Assembly (NCBI GenBank): GCA_000320605.2
Contig: KB445798.1
Coordinates: 376,898 to 440,897 of the forward strand
DNA: 64,000 bases
Direction of reading: 5' to 3'
From: Gelatoporia subvermispora B
Taxonomy: Eukaryota > Basidiomycota > Agaricomycetes > Polyporales > Gelatoporiaceae
Shown: positions 12,728 to 23,880 of the stretch, one piece after another
How positions within the stretch are numbered: position 1 is the stretch's first letter
Layout of the letters: each line of letters opens with the position of its first letter
Position numbers and translations under genes: made by a program
Notes under the pieces: model-generated
Database searches by the model: none
Told to the model about the DNA's origin: nothing
What the model saw: only the letters and a program-made list of their open reading frames with translations

Positions 12728-14077
12728 ATGCACACCTACCGCGAGCAGCCAATGCTATGGACTGTCAGTCAAGTTCCGACTACTGTCTCAGACACTCCTG
12801 CGGCCTACAGCACGCAGGGTCTGGTCGTAGCTAGGCAAGTCGCTCAGGGGGGTGTCCAGCAATATCACAGGTGGGATGTGGGTACACCTGTGTACTCCAA
12901 GCCCAACATAAACTGACGACATGCATACGTCCGTCTAGGGATATACTTATCCACAGCCTGACAAGTACTTCGGTACAAACAACATGACATCTGTAAATGC
13001 ACCTCATGGCATGCAAAACATAGCATCCTCCGTGCCATTTGAGGTCAGTGACCGATGTCATCTAGTTTGTAACCGCGGTTGATAGGGATCAGAAGGAGGC
13101 ACCAGGCTCCGTTGGCCCCATAGAGCCTGTGAATATGCAATATCAGCAGCCGTACCCCTTCGACTTAGATTCAAACCAGCTGCTCCAGCAATTTGAAGGT
13201 GTATATCCGAATGGCGACCTGTTTGCCCTTGGTCAGTCCAACCAGAGTAAGTCATCCAGCGACTATGCTGTAGAGAAATGCTCATATGATCATGAAGTGC
13301 CAGATACCCAAGTCGCAGTCGGGGCGGAACTTGGTGTGCCAGTTGATAATACCATTGGATCATTCTTGCTTCCGCCAAACCCGGGGCCTGGTTTCCTCCC
13401 GGAAAACAACGGACATGCCAGACGTGAGTAACTGGGTTGATCAAAATGTACCGTTGTTGAAGAAGGGGATGAATACATACGAACATCAGTGTCTCTGTCC
13501 CCGTCGCCGCCGTCCCTATCTGTGCCATCTCTGCAGGCATCGTCTTCCGCCACACCTGCTCCCTCGGGGTTGTGGTCGGACAGCATGATCGGGTCGCCTA
13601 AAGCCGAGAATGAGGCCGATCCGCCCACTACGTCGACAGCGAGAAGGCAGGCGAAGACAAAGAAGCATCGACCTGATCGGCGTGAGTTCGGAGGGGCGTG
13701 CGATCGCTGCTCAAAACGCAAAATCAGCTGCAGAGATACCGCAGAAGGACCCTGTGTGTGAGTAATCCCGTCTCTCATGATGTTTTGATACATACTCATA
13801 CGGTATGTCGCTCGCCCTGCGCAGCGCCTGCACTCGATATGCGCGGCGGCACCCTGACCATGTTTGCGCCTTGAACCGGGAGATCGGAAAACGCGGGAGG
13901 CCGAAGGGAGTGAAGGACGGTGAGGGCAGAACGCCCAGAGTAGCGAAGGGCGGAAAGAGGGCCGGTCGAAAGACTAAGGGCGTAGTCACACCGGATGAGC
14001 TAGCCAGGAAGGAGGAGGGGGTAAGCGAGGAAAGTAGTCAATCTACCGGCTTCGACGCTCAACAGCATGGCTTGTAG
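12728..14077 (+). CDS. Zn2Cys6 zinc-cluster protein with AT-hook-like motif, copy D
   Basis: Exons 12728-12877, 12939-13043, 13096-13246, 13304-13423, 13463-13757 and 13825-14077 join to 357 residues. Exons 1 to 5 have exactly the same lengths as in copy C. The end of exon 5 through the RGRPKG region is almost identical to copy C. The tail differs by an in-frame loss of four codons (Val-Gly-Met-Glu region). The cluster cysteines are all present. Near-identity to C against lower identity to B and A suggests that C and D separated most recently, by duplication or gene conversion. Confidence 0.82.
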
Positions 14078-14640
14078 TGTCCTCCCCTCATCGTTCAACT
14101 CTGTACTGGACTCCGTCGGAATCTTGCTGTCCTGGTATTGCTTGTGATGTATAATATCAATTTGTAGCGTTCCATCTGTCGATAGTTACGTATCTGCTTC
14201 CGTATATCATCTCATACACATACCAACGTACATCTTCATTTCTCCATTGAATATTTCTGTGCCCTGCACCTTTTAGAGTTGACCTGATTGAGAAGATGAG
14301 ATCGTGCGCCATCATCGTGATCGGCACAAGTTGTCGTGGACTCCGATAATGGATCACCGCATAGGAGTTCACTGTTGATAGAAAACGGATTCGTTGCATC
14401 GAATACCACGCCAGTGAGTGAGAAAAAGTGTAGGGACGGCTGCTAGAGCCACAAGAGTCGACGCAATGTCGGGCTGGTTGCTGAGACTGAGAGACCTTGT
14501 ACTGATGAGATCGATGTAGCGTGAGAAACGGCTGCTGCATCGGGTACTGACATGGAGGTCTTTTCCTCCTCCTCCACACACGTGTCGCACACGAAGTGTT
14601 GGCCAAACACTCTAGACTCCGGATGTCCTGCAGAAGTCAA

Positions 14641-15949
14641 ATACATTTTTATATGCGCCTCTTGCGATGTGGATCCTGGGGTAAATCACGCGTGCTAGCG
14701 TCCTCTAGAAGGTAGGAGGACATCACTGACTTCAAATTTCGTAGAGTAATGAAATCCAGGCGAAAATTCTGACGTACTGCTATGCAGTCTTCATACAACT
14801 GACTGAATCAGCGCTCTGTAGAATACAACCTTCATTGAACTTAACGCGAGAACGCTAGACAATCTTCAAGCTTGATGCGTGACGCCCGAGCGCGAAGGCT
14901 GTTGTTATTGACATCGGCTTCCTTTTGTCTACCTCTTGTTCTTAGGTACCCACTTACAGAATGTATCCCCGCTACTAGCCGCAGAGAGAGCCATTGAGGG
15001 TCGTGAGCTGCACAACACGTTGTCTTTACGATACGAAAATCCGATGTCGTCACACACTCGATTTGGTCTCTAACCTTCCGTATTAAGCAATTCCTGACTT
15101 TCCCATCGGTATATGCTACAAATGCTGAACGTATGTCAGGAAGCTCGCTGCTCAGCCCTTCTCTCTCTCGTCCATTTATCTGATAATATCAAGTCTCATC
15201 ACCCCCTTTCAAGCTGACAGAGGGAAACCCAACGCACGAAAACGGTTGTCAGGCACTCGCAGTCTACATTAGGCGAGCGCGCTCGCCATTATCATTCGCG
15301 CAGGTTTGTAGTTCTTTTATCTTATCCGTGTATTCTTCTATCCACATCCACACCTCTTGATTCATTTGCGTTCTCTCTCTTGAATGCTCACGAGCCCTGT
15401 TCAGGCTCATTACCTCGGCGTGGTGCTCGCCGCTCGGTGTTTAGAACTTCAAAGACTTTGCAACCCTAACCCTGGATGCTCTCGGGCGCAGGTTGTTGGC
15501 GCTGGTATCTTGTATTCTTTGCGACGACCATTCATCTCCTCCTGTCAGTGAATCTACTCTGGTTTTCTATCCCTATTACATCATTTCTCTGTTTGCAAAA
15601 GCTCCCTCCATCTAACACCTTCCCGGAATATAACTTGTTCCATGATGTCGCTTGCGGGGTGCCACGCAGTCTGGACCGCTGCCTGTGGAGCGTACAGACG
15701 ATACTGCTGCTATATACATAACGTATCTATCAGCGTAGCGCGAAGCATAGATCTGACAGCTGACTTCTTTGTCTGACTACCAAAATGATATCGTAGGAGT
15801 CCTCCGGCAAGCCTCAAGCTTTCACCAGTTCAGATCTAACACTCGGAGCACCCTCATATATGCGCCTTCCGGAGTCTTCGAACTGACGTAAAGTCATCTT
15901 GCGGAATGGACATTGTGAGTACCTGGCCCATCATCAGACTGTACCTTTC
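14641..15949. other. Gene-free stretch after the array
   Basis: Beyond the array break I find no gene with recognisable motifs. A short telomere-like run (CCCTAACCCT, within 15463-15473) is present but spans less than two repeat units. The sequence around 15300-15420 is pyrimidine-rich and could be promoter-like, yet no intact gene begins downstream. Confidence 0.4.
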
Positions 15950-18065
15950 CACCTGCCTATATGCCACCCTTACAGACTTCAAATTTGCCTAAGGTCAAGC
16001 CTTATTTACGCTGGCGCTGCCGTGCTCGCCAGGGCAAGCATGATTCCATCGCTCCACCGCGCGCATCCTCACAACCGCCGGGGAAGAGGCTGCGTGGGCG
16101 TGCCGAACTATGCCGCTCTGCTCTTCGACCGAGTTTGCATGGTATGCACGATTGTGAATCACATTTCGCTAGCCGTTGATGATGGAGCGCAGGCTTGCGG
16201 AATTGATAGGGCTTTATGCGCGAGCTATACTTCGCGTGTGCGCTTTTGCGGCCCCTGTCACTCTGAGAAGTCAGTGGACCTACTTTCCGTTACTCATTGA
16301 TCTGACAATGCTCCAGCGTCAGAGGATCGAAGTATGCGAATGGCTCTGACTTTGCCCTGCGGAAGAATCAATCTGTGTACACACTGGTGCCATCAGAATC
16401 CCCCGTAAGCGTGAGCCGACGACACCTCTGGTGCTCCCTGTGCGCCGCTAATTACGCGTTTATAAGGTCCATGACGCAGCCGGAGAAGATGCTCCATTGG
16501 TGGTACAGCACGTTTTACAGGCCCGAGGTCAACACGATTCGCCGTGTACTCAATGAACTCTCAGGATCGCCTGGTGGGAGCACAAGGGTGCAGTGCTTTG
16601 TGATGATACAGGAGCGAGCCGCTAAGGAAGGGTACCATGTAAGTTGCGTCAAGATTATTGGAGATTAAAATACCTAGTGGTTTCAAGCACGGGTGTCTCG
16701 TTCACGCATAGGGAAATTCCCGAGAAAACAAGAAATTCGAGGAGAATGAAGGCGTGCGCGTCGCTTGAAGAACGGAGTATGTTTCTTATCGTAGACATGT
16801 AGCGGGTGACTTAATCCTTCTTCTCCCCTCTTCGCCTCAAACGCGGGATAGAGGCCAACCTTAGGGAACTCGGATACATCGAAGCGGACTTCCCTAATAC
16901 GAAAGAGGCTAAGATCAACTCCCGTCTTCCGGACAGACGCCGGGAGATCACCAAGCTCTACGAGGAGGAACTGGAGACCTGGAATATTGACCAAACGAGA
17001 GACCTCATGCCCAGGCAGATTTCTTCGAAGGTTTCCGAGGCGATGTCGCACATCAGGAAGTTGAGGAGTATAAAACCCGGGTCAAACGAGTCCTTGTACA
17101 CGTCCTGCGAGTCAACGGTCTCTCGGAACGACCTGACCTATCGCAGCCGCCATCCGCGCTCCCCGGTGCCGCTGGAACGCTTGACACTGTCGCAGACGAT
17201 GACGACCTCGACGCCATCCTCGCTCAGCCAACGTCTCTCTTCCGCTGTATCGACTCAGCGCACAAGCGCACGAAGACTTGCCAAGATGCTCTCGCGTACC
17301 CAGCCATCCACGCACACTGGCGCGCCGCGCACACCAAGCTCTGCTTCGGGCGCGACCCCCACACACACGACGCGTGACCGCCGTGGGTTGAGGGAGATAG
17401 GCGCAAGAAGAACTATCGTTCGCGCGAGTGGGTGCCGGCATATGTGACCTCGGCGTCGGACGAAATAAGGATCGCGCCGCAGGTGCTTGCGGCGCTGGAA
17501 CTTCCTTCCAGTGATGGCATCAGGGTCGAAGAGTTGGATGCGATGGTCAGGGACACGCGGATTGTGTGTGCCTGTGGGCACCCGCACCTGCCCGAGCCGG
17601 TTAGTTGGAGCTGGGGCGCATTAGTCGGTGATCATGGTCGGTTCATCCGTCGCGCATGAGCTTGATGATAGACGGCAGTTGACCCACGTGGCCAGTGAGC
17701 AGTACTGGTGCCGTCAGACCACCTGGGGCATGTACGTCCGCAGTCCTTTTGTTTCGGATGGATACTTCTGAACTATGTATGACAGGAATTGTTATCGGGA
17801 CTCGCGCACAGTGCTCAACGATGACCATGGTCTCGCTACTAGCATGCCCATCCGTTTGTTGTCCGTAGAAGAAGCGCTCGAATACCTCCCCAAACGCTTA
17901 GGAGATGAGGAGTCCTTGCAACAAGTCACGGAACTGTTGGAAACAAGACCGAAAAAGCCCGCATGTAGCCTTTGCCTGAGACTGTGTAAGCCTGACGACT
18001 TCGAGTATACTCAACTACCCCGGGATCCTGCTCTTATATATATCATATGGAGGCAAAGTGAGTAG
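15950..18065 (+). pseudogene. F-box family gene, degenerate
   Basis: Fragments match, in order, the full-length F-box gene at 54.7-57.2 kb. They are NYAALLFDRVCM; a 54-nt intron; ACGIDRALCASYTSRVRFCGPC (cysteine motif, 16192-16260); an exon at 16375-16640; a basic and coiled stretch IEANLRELGYIEADFP (about 16840); AIHAHWRAAHT (about 17310); CACGHPHLPEPVSWSWGAL (about 17570-17620); and the tail CSLCLRLCKPDDF (about 17970). The F-box proper cannot be found upstream. A TGA at 17375-17377 lies in frame exactly where the relative has a Trp codon (GETWPP), so TGG became TGA. Loss of the N-terminus plus the nonsense codon makes this a pseudogene. Introns are retained, so it arose by DNA duplication and not through RNA. 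Confidence 0.65.
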
Positions 18066-18275
18066 CTCTCGTACATTCGGGCGTATCATGGAGCTTAGGT
18101 ACATGACGGCAGGCATCGAAAGAAATTCGAACCCAATGACTTGTTATTCGAGTAGTGTCATTTCCTCTTCATGTCGTTTTCATGTTGCTCGTAATGTCTT
18201 GCACTTGAAATGTCAATGCTTAGCGAACTTCAGCAAAATGGTCTGGTTTTGCAACTTGTGTTCTGTACGGCGCAC

Positions 18276-19868
18276 TTAGACGCCTTCGTCGAGGAAGTAG
18301 ATAGAAGGTCTTGTGGTGACTTCGCTGCTACCCCACAAGGAGGAGTCCGTGAGCTCGATGTCATCGTCCCGGACGCCATGAACGGCATCTTCTCGACTAG
18401 TTCTACGGCTGTCCGAGTTGCGCAGATTAAGCATTAGACGTGTCATCAAAACGCTCGATAGGCTGGTAAACATTGTATCAGAATCGTACAGTTCCATTAA
18501 CGTAAATAAACGTAAATGGACAGATATTTACACATTATAGAGTGTCGACATGAGACCTCTCTGCTCTGGCTGTGACCATAGTTGGCTAAGAGCGATTTCA
18601 AGCAAGGAACAGGCTCACCGGAAGGAGAGGCTAGAAGTCGTGTGACATTATTATCGCCGCCTCCGGAACATCTTCCTGATCACGCACCAGATTGGTAACA
18701 ATGATGACGATGTTCATCACAACCATAATCCCATAGTATGCGGCCCCTGTTTCATGTAGCCTGGGTCAATCATACGGCTCCGTAGCTCAGTACTCACCGT
18801 CTCTCAGGAAGGTTCGTAATACAGATGTGTTCAGAATGCCCCTCACGCGCACACCCTTCACGACAGTCAGGACAAATACGGTCGTGTCGAAGACCATGAC
18901 AACACTCCATGGCGCCGTCAAGCCTGCACGAGAAAAACCTTGAACTGATGTCAATGCAGTGGCAAGTACTCATATAACATACGCTGTCCTCTGCATGATA
19001 TCAGCCAACAACGCGAAGAGCGCACGAAGTACATAGCACGTACTGATCTGCGCTCAATGACAGGTCACAAGCGTGTGGGAGAAATTGTGCAGTTGTTTGG
19101 TCTGATATTTCGTCCGCTCCGAAGACACTCCACTGTTCAGCGTTAGCCGAATATTTAGCATGGTGACATGCAATGTATGGACTCACGATGGACATTCCTA
19201 TGCCCGTACAAATGAATGCGATCAAAAGAGCGAGTATTCGCTTGTCTCCCTCATATAAAGCGTAGGTTCGTAGTGTCAGAAGCCCTTACAGATCAGCGAG
19301 CGACGCCTCGTAAGCTCAGACGTCCCTCCATACCTGCTACAACTGCCTGTGTGATTGCCACAAAATACTGGTGAAATGACTCCAGACGATGGCATCTGTT
19401 ATCGAGGTGAACATCGAAATATATGCTGTGGTTACGATACAGCTCACTGCTGCGAATGATGTATGATTCAAAATGGTTTAAGGTGATGGGCACAGCGACT
19501 CACTAAGTCTCCCATGTTGCCAAAGAATTCGAAGATTGTAGGCACAGACCCGAGCAGTACGAGATAGCGATTGAGGAAGAAGAGTACGGAAGCAAACGAA
19601 GGTGTCACTTGAGGCCAGATCACTTCGATCTCAACGGGAATGGTTGCCAAAAACTCGTAGTAGAGAATGCCTGCAGGCGATCGGTTACTCATACATCAGA
19701 AAACGATCTGGTGTAGCGGACACTGACTAATAGCTGCGAGCGAGCAGAACCTGCTGACATGTGCTCCATATACACTGGGCAAACGAGCTCAATACGGTCA
19801 TATTTGGGATGCCTGAACACCTACGTAGATGTAGCCACATCATAAGCTCTTGTATTTGCTGTTGACAT
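18276..19868 (-). CDS. DUF6533-type multi-pass membrane protein, copy 1
   Basis: Exons 19868-19825, 19774-19728 and 19670-19504 splice in frame. They encode MSTANTRAYDVATSTVYG, then SRFCSLAAISILYYEFLATI and PVEIEVIWPQVTPSFASVLF, then FLNRYLVLLGSVP. This is the DUF6533 signature (E-V-x-x-W-x9-F-x2-V-L-F-x3-R-Y) of basidiomycete multi-pass membrane proteins of unknown function. Further exons give HQYFVAITQAVVAG (about 19330-19390), DGAAYYGIMVVMNIVIIVTN (about 18690-18750) and the C-terminal VLMTRLMLNLR with a polar tail ending at 18276. The exon 3/exon 4 junction does not keep frame in my model: the sequence matching the likely donor in copy 2 has changed. The gene may therefore be damaged or spliced differently. 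A plasma-membrane location is inferred. Confidence 0.6.
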
Positions 19869-20440
19869 ACGTGTATTCCCGAGTCGTCGGTGGATTGGGT
19901 GAGGAGGAAGTGCTGGCCTCTTCGCGTGAGGACTACAAGATAAGGTGTCGATGTCGCCAGTAATAGAGCGACGTGACACTACTGAAGGACATGTGCCATG
20001 CCAACGTCAAGACGTCTCTAGGCGTAGAAGAGTCGATTGGATCAGCCAGGACGATCCACCTCAACAAGGTCATTGATACCTTGACAGCTATGCAACCCGC
20101 TCCGGCCTTAGTTGGATTTTATCACGGACAAAGGACTTCCCTGGTCATCTGAGGGCGATAGGAGGACGGCGAACGATACATTCATGGACTCTCTCATCCA
20201 TGCCGTATTCACCCTACAATGGATGGCAGGATTTCACATAGCTGGGGGGACTATTGCGCCCACGTGTCGAGCGCCTACAACCGGTAGATATGGGCGTCAA
20301 TTCAATATTCAACGACAAGCCGCGCCTCCAACGCCATTCGAAGAACGGCTACCAGTTATCCTCGATCGACAGCAACGATCCCAAAATCCACACAAACACG
20401 ACGTAGACAGAATACAGATGGCTTACGCTGAGCACTGACT
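19869..20440. repeat. Duplicated upstream region of DUF6533 copy 1
   Basis: The sequence 5' of this gene matches the 5' flank of copy 2 (about 25482-25850) with many substitutions. Shared words include GGACATGTGCCATGCCA and CGTGTCGAGCGCCTAC. The duplication therefore extends past the gene and its promoter. No independent gene is supported. Confidence 0.55.
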
Positions 20441-23269
20441 ATATTCAGAACCTATTTGCAACCGGGTCAGGCCCACGGACAGACATGCGATACATCACGC
20501 AGCACGCTTCTGCGCAGCGCCCCCATATGACATGAGCGGCTGCACTGCCATGACACCAGTCAAGCCCAAGTATCAGCGGACCTCAAGCATCAACATTTGG
20601 GCCGGCCTATCACCAGCTGACTGTCCTTCGAGACTCCGTCTAAAGCCTCTGTCCCACCTCCCAATAACGTGTTGTACGTAGATTTGCTTCTGCTTTAGAG
20701 GTGAACAAACTTGCGCTTCGTGATCACTAGGCGCGAGCGATTCACCCAGACTCTCCAGCATATCTGAGTGTTGGGCTCGTGCACTTGCGTTGTCTGATAG
20801 CGTGGCTTCTGAATTGCCTAAAGTGATGAATGCGCAGTACATCTCTCATGGACACGGCCTAGGATTATGTCTGTGGCGCAGATATGCTACTGAATTTACA
20901 CTGCTATCGTCACAGCTTTCCGGCATCCAAGACGTAGCACTAGGATGCCTGCACTATTGAGTAGCTATATAGACTCCTGGTGAGCACTCCCTATCACCTG
21001 CACGCAGGGAACCCGTACATCAACGGCAATGCCCCATGTTATAGCTACGCAGGTCGAGCCGGACCATCTTGAGGATGCAATACTTGTCCTCGAGATAGTT
21101 CATGCTACGACAATGTCCATACCCGCTCTCACTCTCAGCTGACACGTGCAGGGCGATTTGAACACCTTCCACCGTGATCTGCTCAAAATGTGCTGTACTT
21201 CAACTTGACTTATACTACTTTGCAGTATGCATCCTAGCATTGGACAATTCTTAGGATACTCCCATTCATCGATGCCGGAGAGATTCTACGTTCTGGAGAT
21301 CGGTACTCGCAAGCTTCAATCACAGTGATTGTAGAAGCTTATGTATGGTTGATCGATAGGCTGTGTTCCTGTTGCAGAATGTCTGCAGGATGTTTAGGAC
21401 AGTGCCGTTAGAGTGAAACAGTGGTTGCGGCTGGTGGGTACTTTGTTATAGATGCACTCTCGATCGAACTGAGTACTTCAACAGCTTCTTGAGTTTGAGG
21501 TCGGTGCGATGCTTGTTTACTTGTCTGTGTCATATTTTGAGCGCCGAAATTGTGCAGGACACACTAGAGTATGTCAGCAGACTTCGCCGTACCACACGTA
21601 TTAATTGGATCCGTCGAGTGCATTTCGACTCCATGCATAATGTATTTCGCACATTGAGCCGATTGTACAGGCAGACTGTTCTCAGTCTTGCCTTCCGGCG
21701 AATATGCTCAAGCCTAACGGAAATCTGCTGCTCACTAGAAGATTTATGGGGCACCTCACCGCAATGCATGTACTTCTCTTGCCGCAGGTTCTACAGCAGT
21801 ACGTGTCCATCGATTCCATGCGTAAAGGAGGCGTCGTGTGTTACCTCGGCCGAAGAGGGCCACTTGCATTATACGTTGATCAATGGATCTGATTGCCAAT
21901 TATTACTGACCCGAATGTATTCTGCAGTTGGGCGGGTCGATGAATGGCGTGCAAGTGTTGTGACGAACCTCCGAGACTTGACATGGCCTCGCCCAGGCGC
22001 GAGATATACCAGCCGGCACCAATCACTCGGTGTACGAACGACATATCTGGATGGGGCCCATGCAATCAGATGTTCGTCAATGCTCACCTTGGGAATTATG
22101 GTTACATTGATTGTCGCGCCCCCGCGCGTTTTGTTCGCATCGGAAATGTCTTCGAAAAGATGAAAGCCGACGGAGACTCTGCCAGTCCATCAATACGAAT
22201 GCGGTGGAAAGCATCGTGTAGGCCTAGTGATTGGCCCAATGCCCTAAGCGGTCGATACTCACTCCGTACGTCACTTGCACGAAGCTCACATCAGGGTTTT
22301 CATCCAGGTATCGCTTCGGGACCAACCGGCCTTCCGAAAGTCTCGAGCTTACTCACATAGGTGGCTGGGACTGCATTCATTTCTTTTGGGATGGCGTAGC
22401 AAATGACGCGAAGAGAGATAGAATTGCGCTCCAAGATCTCGTTTTTGGTATGCTGTAATACTAATGATACACCTCAAACGTCAAAGCTCAATTCATCCCG
22501 CCCGCTCGGTGGATGCAGTATATTAACGAGCGGATATCACTTCGACTTGCGCACATTCCGTCAACCATACTGCAAAGTCGCTGTATTTCTTCCAAATACC
22601 TCTTAGCAGTGATGGCACCGTACCATCACCATAGGCGTACTGGTCAGCTGATCCACAGGCTGTACCCGGCCCGTGGCCCATCTTCGATGTCCCTTGTATC
22701 AAGCTGCACTGCAAGTTCGTACATGGGCGTTTTACTAATTCTTGTAACAATGCTAAAATACTCTGATCTATAGGGTGCACTTTCAGTTGTCGAGATTGAC
22801 GTCGCTTGACATAGACATGCTGAAGCACGTTCAGGAGGCCAAAAGACGAGGGTTCAAACACAACCTGTCGGAGGGCCCAGCGCTGCTGGTGAGCTACGTG
22901 ATATATTCTCTCATTATGAGTCTGATTGACTTCCAATCTGTCTAGCTCCTTCCAGGGGGCGCATGGCCTAATGTCGTCATATGGGGAATTTTTCTCAAGT
23001 CTGCATCTTGTCATTCTCTATTTGATATCACCTCCAGCCATCAAGCCTACTGATAAGATGTGTCATGGTGACTGTGTCTCTACACATGGACCTTGGTGAC
23101 TCGACTGCTTTTGATACCGAACGACGTCGTCTACGCACATGCATTGATTGATACAAGTAGATCCGAAGTAAATTGGCCCCGCTCATTGTTTATCTGCCTA
23201 GTGCATAGGTTATTCTGCGTGCCGCCAGCGAATGTGTTGCAGGGGTTTTGCGGCACACATTAGCCCTTG
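20441..23269. other. Unassigned interval between the two DUF6533 segments
   Basis: No recognisable domain was found. A plus-strand frame of 224 codons (21489-22163) is Cys/Ser/Arg-rich and lacks motifs. Around 22780-22960 a plus-strand frame (RLTSLDIDMLKHVQEAKRRG) is followed by GTGAGC and by a possible acceptor before LLPGGAWPNVVIW. These could be exons of an unknown gene or gene debris. I cannot choose. Confidence 0.3.
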
Positions 23270-23530
23270 ACAGGCGAAAAGAAGCTAGTCACAAACCTGG
23301 TGCTACAAGACGACCACGGCCTCACTACCAGGACGCTGATATGACAAAGGTCTGCAGAAGATGCACGCACATACTACGCCGAACATTTGGGTGATGAGAA
23401 GTGCTTACAGCGAGTCACAGAGTCATTATCGCAAGACCTAGTGAACCTCGGTGCAATACATCTGAAGTTGTATACAATTGACCATTATGAGCGTAGTCAG
23501 CTATCCGGGATCCTGTTCTGATGGTATACC
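23270..23530 (+). pseudogene. F-box gene 3' fragment
   Basis: The sequence matches, with substitutions and small indels, the tail of the F-box pseudogene at about 17800-18050. DDHGLTTRT aligns with DDHGLATSM, and AEHLGDEKCLQRVTES with PKRLGDEESLQQVTEL. Several stops interrupt it. It stands in the same place and orientation relative to DUF6533 copy 2 as the larger fragment does to copy 1, which marks it as part of one segmental duplication. Confidence 0.55.
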
Positions 23531-23880
23531 GTATGGAAGTGAGAACCTCTTGTACGTATGGGTGTATCGTGAAGCTCATGTGCGTGACGATAGACATTGT
23601 AAGAAGCTCAAGCCCGAGGATCTGGCATCCGAGTAATATCCTCTATGACATCCATTTTGTTTTCGTGTCGTTCGTAACATTGTCTTGTCTTCGAGACATT
23701 CATGCTCAACGGACTTCAGCAATGGCACGGTATACTGTTGCAACTGGGGCTCCGCGTCTGGACCAGACGGCTTGATCAGGATAGACCACCGCCATGCATG
23801 AATATTTGGCACGCCTTGCAAATGCAAGTTAGCAAAGTGTTGGGGGTTGCCGACACTGGACCATACCTTACATAGCGTAC

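Larger units (their letters stand above)
4290..14640 (+). repeat. Tandem array of ~3.5-kb units carrying zinc-cluster genes
   Basis: Direct comparison shows the same order of segments repeated: promoter region, six-exon gene, 3' flank and a spacer of about 1.4 kb. Start codons of the three genes lie 3,464 and 3,470 bases apart. A partial left unit (spacer only) covers about 4290-5120. Two full units follow at about 5120-8745 and 8745-12240. The last unit, from about 12240, breaks off near 14640 inside the spacer, after the segment that matches 7650-7710 and 11110-11190. Copies differ by scattered substitutions and small indels. The coding parts keep frame while the spacers do not keep any long common ATG-started frame, which suggests selection on the genes. 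Confidence 0.85.

Noticed and set aside
15463..15473. Telomere-like CCCTAACCCT
   Set aside because: Less than two repeat units; this length can occur by chance and no array surrounds it.
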